Of a DNA stretch of 64,000 nucleotides, positions 1 through 64,000 are shown piece after piece. Both the position numbers and the translations under genes were made by a program. Position 1 is the stretch's first letter; every line of letters begins with the position of its first letter. The notes below the pieces were generated by a model. It made no database searches. It saw only the letters and a program-made list of their open reading frames with translations, and was not told the DNA's origin. This stretch comes from Anisus vortex. Taxonomy: Eukaryota > Mollusca > Gastropoda > Planorbidae. The stretch is taken from the NCBI GenBank assembly GCA_949126835.1, contig OX421494.1, positions 54,874,358-54,938,357 of the forward strand, given 5' to 3'.

Positions 1-56
1 GGGATCTGTCCCATTGGCTGTGTCACCTGTAGAGGGATCTGTCCCATTGGCTGTGT
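1..56. repeat. Two copies of a 33-bp repeat at the window edge
   Basis: GGGATCTGTCCCATTGGC-type unit appears at 1 and 34, probably the end of a longer array cut by the window. Confidence 0.6.
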
Positions 57-7814
<7,758 letters not shown>

Positions 7815-8153
7815 ACAATTTGTTTACATTCGGGTTAGGGTTAGGGGAGAGAGACTTCTTTTCCCTCCTGTAAATTGTTACTCAATGAGTCAAGCTTGTT
7901 TTTCTTGTTACATTTTTGCCTTATTGAAACCGCATTGGACAAGAATCTATTAGAGATGTGAGAATTCAAAGTTCACTAATTAGAACTCTGAATATACACA
8001 TGAACTGGTGATGCCATATTAGGCTATGTACCCCTTCATTTTAGTTTTAAGCAGGTTGCACTATGTGATTCACAACTCTCATTAGAACTTGAGTTTGATA
8101 GATACCAGTTAAAGACAATATTACTTATACCGGTAGTGTAAAAAGCAATACTA

Positions 8154-8384
8154 TGTAGCAACATATTCATGTATACAGTGCAACTGATGGAAATATGTAT
8201 TGCTGTCCACAATTTATTTCATTGCCAACATGTAGCAACATATTCATGTATACAGTGCAACTGATGGAAATGTGTATTGCTGTCCACAATTTATTTCATT
8301 GCCAACATGTTGCAACATATTCATGTATACAGTGCAACTGATGGAAATATGTATTGCTGTCCACAATTTATTTCATTGCCAACA
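8154..8384. repeat. Three copies of a 77-bp repeat in the KAT2 3' UTR
   Basis: Near-identical units containing ATTCATGTATACAGTGCAAC and TTTATTTCATTGCCAACA. Three copies only, almost no divergence. Confidence 0.93.
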
Positions 8385-8816
8385 TTCTTATCACTTCAGT
8401 GCCAAGGTTGTTTTGTTTATGGGAGAAGAGAAATGGGGTGGGGGGGGGGGGTTTCAATGCAAATTCTCTCTTCTTTCTTCATCATGAACTGCTGGTACAG
8501 ATTTATATTAGCAAACTGATTTTTTCCTGCATTGTACAGGAATGCTTTTTGTCTATAATTTCTGCAAGACAGTAAAAGTCTGGGTAGTTTTTAACATTTA
8601 CTGCAGTTTTTTTGACAATATTGAAAGTGGAAACAGTTATTTGCAATCTGACCATAAAAGTGTAATAGATTTTAACACTAACAATATCTTGATAGGGTTA
8701 TTAAAATAGTGAGAATGTGTATGAAACTGTACAAGTGGGCAACTCTGCATTCATTTTATTTTGTTCATCTAGTACTTCTTTATAACTAAATTGGAAAACT
8801 CACGTCCCTAAGCTAC

Positions 8817-8822
8817 AATAAA
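8817..8822 (+). terminator. AATAAA polyadenylation signal candidate
   Basis: Canonical hexamer about 1.0 kb after the KAT2 stop codon. Confidence 0.4.
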
Positions 8823-8924
8823 GGGAGATAAATCTACTTGTGTGGGGAATGCAGGAACTGAAGATAGACTGATATTCCTATTGAACTGTATTTTATGATG
8901 TATTATCTCCACATCCTGTGTGTC

Positions 8925-8930
8925 AATAAA
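8925..8930 (+). terminator. AATAAA polyadenylation signal candidate
   Basis: Second hexamer, immediately followed by TAAA, about 1.1 kb after the KAT2 stop. A TGTGTGT run lies just before it. Confidence 0.4.
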
Positions 8931-9059
8931 TAAACTATACAAGTTTCCTCAATGTAAATCTGTAGGGCTAATTGTTCACCAGTTTCATTGGTGGTGGAAC
9001 ATACATTCTTCTATGCTTTGGTTAACCAATTTTTTTATATTTATAAAACATATTTTCAT

Positions 9060-9335
9060 GGGCAATGATAGTAATCCCATCAGAGCAAATAGATCATTAG
9101 GGCAGGTGAAGCAGCGCTCATCAGTTTCTGTGGCCAAGGCAAACTAGGGGATTGTATAATCAGCACAATGTCCTGCCATTTTTACCTTGCCTGAAACTAA
9201 TGTCAGGTACCCATCAGAGCTGGGTAGACTCAGGGACACCCCCTCGGTCCCGGGGAAAAATCCTAGCCCTTAGGATTCGAACCCAGCCAAATGTGCTACT
9301 GTTCTACCACCATGCCTCAGATTATTGGCAGATTA
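9060..9335 (-). mobile_element. SINE-A copy
   Basis: Complement carries the degraded tRNA-like head (B box GGATTCGAAC on the plus strand reading) and the CCCAGCTCTGATGGGTACCT body. In the tail-to-tail intergenic region. Confidence 0.75.
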
Positions 9336-9340
9336 TTTGA

Positions 9341-11422
9341 TCAATGAGCTATTGCCAAACAAACTTTATCCAATGCTCCACAACTATAAACTGCACTCTT
9401 GGAAAGAAAACATGTATTTATAAACAAAAAAATTTTTAACACATTGTAAGGTTAGATGTAATTAAATGCTTTTTTATTCTAAGCTTAAATAGATTTGTAA
9501 TATTAATTTTTTGTAACTTAAATGACAAAAATATTTAATATTTAAAAAAAAATGTATTCAATCTTTTTTTAAAAACTGTGTTGTTTGTGTACATAAACTC
9601 TTAAAGTTGACTTATATAATGTTTATGTTTATCATAAAAATATGAAACTTTTTGTTTTCACTTAAAACATTTATGTATTTAAATTTATCTCTAAACTCTC
9701 CATTTTATTTTCTTTAAAAAAAAAACTTTTCTGAAAGCCAGAGAGAAAAAAAATGATTCCATTATTTATTTGTCTAGTCAAGTGATGATGATAAATGTGT
9801 TGCAGACGTAAATGGGTTGCGTTTCCTTATTAGGCAGCAAAAATATTTTTTTTGTAAATAAAAAATCATCGTAATTGTAAACAATTTTTTGCTTTAAGAA
9901 AAATGTTTATCATATTTTTAACCTTTTCTTTTGGATTCAATCAAATAAAGAAAAAGTTTTATGTACAAATGTAATTAGATTTTATTATTATTTTTTTTTC
10001 AACATGGATAATAGAAAATTGATGTATAAACATTGCTAGTACACTATAATTATATAAAAAATAAATTTCTAAAAAAAAAAAAAATTATAAAAACAGATAT
10101 GGGCTACAATTAACAAAATACTAACAAAAATAGGCATTTTTATAATAAACATGAACAAGCGAAAATTCCGAGTTGCTGAGACATCATTTAGATACTTAAT
10201 ACAAATTTGAACAAAATCAGCATTAGTAGATGAAAAGTTCAAAAATTATTATTAAAACTAATACTTATGATTAATAACAATCAAAATGATGGAGAAACGA
10301 ATGAATGATTACAATGTGTTTTGTTAAAAAAGAAACAAAATAACAAACAATATTACAATAAAAACTGTAATGATGCATATTTAAATTTGAGTTTCCGTTG
10401 TAAGGTTTGTTCTGTACATTAAACAAAATAATGTTCCATGGTTTATGAAATGAACACACAACTAAAAGCATTGTACTAAAACAAAGGGAGATTATCTTTT
10501 TTTTAAATAAGGCTGCCCAGCAGACGCAGGTTCTAAATTCTGATATTGGACGTATGTGCTTACTGCTAGGATTGCCAGATACATATTCAGATAATACCTT
10601 CCCATCCTTCTCCCTGGTTAATCCACCCGCAGGAAAGTTGGCTGTATTCTTATACAAGTCTAGTTCTCTTTATTTTGATGCTCGTGTCTGCTGAAATATC
10701 GGACTGACCAGCGGAAAGACTAGACCGACCGGTTCTAAACCATACACCTGGTAACCCTACTTACAACTTGTTTAAACAAACCATTCCCCATCTTTAGAAG
10801 AAGGGAGATAACTAGGTCAAAAGATTCTTCAAAATGATAATGTTGCATTTTAAACTATTCTACTGATACAACTCCACATGTATTTATTCTAAACAAAAAA
10901 ATAAACAAAATACTTCGCTACAATAAATAAGTTTGTTTCAATGCTTTTTTTTACTTATAATTAAACGTCAAATTAGTAAAATTTGTACTCTGCTCAAAGC
11001 GTGAGAATCTTCAATAAAGTAACTGCTGTGTGCAGAACATCAAAAAAAAATAGTTTTTCAGTATTATTACATTTATAAAACATCAAACTTGATGCATAAA
11101 CTCAAAACATTTTTTACAGAGCAGCATAAAAAAATGTGTCACAGAAACTGAAATATTTTTACAATCTGAGGAGCTAAAAAAATGTGAAGAACATTTGCTT
11201 TTAACCCTTTGCAGTCAAATAAAAGAATTTCAGGACACTCAAAACAATATGACAAAAGGAGTTATGCACATTGGTGATGACAGGGTTAAGGAAAATAATG
11301 ACAGGGTTAAGGAAAATAAGGCATACAAATACAATAATAATAAAAAATCTAAACAATGAAATAGTCAAATTCATATGGAATGTTCGAGATAATTCAATAT
11401 CTTTCTTTAGATAACGAATACT
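9341..11422. other. Intergenic region between KAT2 and PRKDC 3' ends
   Basis: Very AT-rich with long A/T runs. A somewhat GC-richer island at 10500-10780 holds a 128-codon minus-strand frame (10271-10657) with no recognisable domain, probably chance. The PRKDC 3' UTR must lie in its right part. Confidence 0.5.
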
Positions 11423-11428
11423 TTTATT
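11423..11428 (-). terminator. AATAAA hexamer just after the PRKDC stop
   Basis: The complement reads AATAAA only about ten bases past the stop. Such a short 3' UTR is unlikely, so a site further down (for example near 10881) may be used instead. Confidence 0.2.
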
Positions 11429-11437
11429 TGCGCTTTT

Positions 11438-63760
<52,323 letters not shown>

Positions 63761-64000
63761 CTGTAAAAAAAATAAAAAATGTTACAAATATTGACTTTAC
63801 AAAGTGCTCAAATTAAAAAACCTGTAAAAATCAAATCATAACATTGCAGACCATTAGGGAACTTTCATTTTTACACCTCTGCATTGAGAGAGTTTAAAAT
63901 ATTTATACAATCTGCCGAGTTTATTGCACTATATAAGTGGAACTAAATTTCAAGAGAGCGATGATCTCTCTTGGCGTAAGGAAAAAAAAAGGCGCCAATA
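63761..64000. other. PRKDC intron at window end, no exon seen
   Basis: AT-rich, no acceptor-exon-donor combination with a DNA-PKcs-like translation. Confidence 0.5.

Larger units (their letters stand above)
7815..8950 (+). other. KAT2A: KAT2 3' UTR (extent inferred)
   Basis: Non-coding sequence after the TGA. It contains a three-copy 77-bp repeat and two AATAAA hexamers, 8817-8822 and 8925-8930, either of which could set the poly(A) site. The end is inferred from those signals only. Confidence 0.5.

Noticed and set aside
10271..10657. 128-codon minus-strand frame beyond the PRKDC stop
   Set aside because: No domain, no splice context, composition like flanking AT-rich DNA; judged chance.

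Overview
The window looks like nuclear DNA from an invertebrate animal, most likely a mollusc and probably a gastropod. It is AT-rich, has short exons in long introns, and is full of tRNA-derived SINEs, LINE ends, DNA-transposon remnants and minisatellites. It carries a large DNA-PKcs gene, which flies and nematodes lack but many lophotrochozoans and vertebrates keep. The species cannot be fixed from the sequence alone. LAYOUT: two protein-coding genes stand tail to tail. On the plus strand, 1301-7814 holds the last seven coding exons (292 residues) of a GCN5/PCAF-type histone acetyltransferase: the end of the acetyltransferase fold, then a complete bromodomain and the stop codon. About 3.6 kb of non-coding DNA follows (3' UTR, a SINE, AT-rich sequence). 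On the minus strand, 11438-63760 holds 52 exons whose splice phases all agree. They encode the C-terminal 2436 residues of DNA-PKcs (PRKDC): part of the HEAT-repeat cradle, the region matching the ABCDE autophosphorylation cluster, the FAT domain, the PI3K-like kinase domain and the FATC tail. The 5' exons of both genes lie outside the window. FUNCTION: KAT2 is the acetyltransferase of SAGA/ATAC-type coactivators. PRKDC is the Ku-recruited kinase of non-homologous end joining. Both act on chromatin, but nothing here shows that their adjacency is functional. NON-GENIC CONTENT: the introns hold at least thirteen distinct minisatellite arrays (units 17-77 bp), several of which grew out of recognisable parents. 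Two arrays are built from the 3' splice site plus the first bases of a PRKDC exon, one from the end of a hAT transposon, one from a SINE and one from a LINE reading frame. There is a hAT element with a perfect 8-bp target duplication, a second hAT-like element with a 7/8 duplication, two adjacent TA-flanked inverted-repeat elements, a nested element with CAGGGTTCC ends, a 125-bp MITE, five LINE 3' fragments, at least three SINE families, and one SINE copy with a perfect 13-bp target duplication. No tRNA, rRNA, CRISPR or prokaryotic feature was found.
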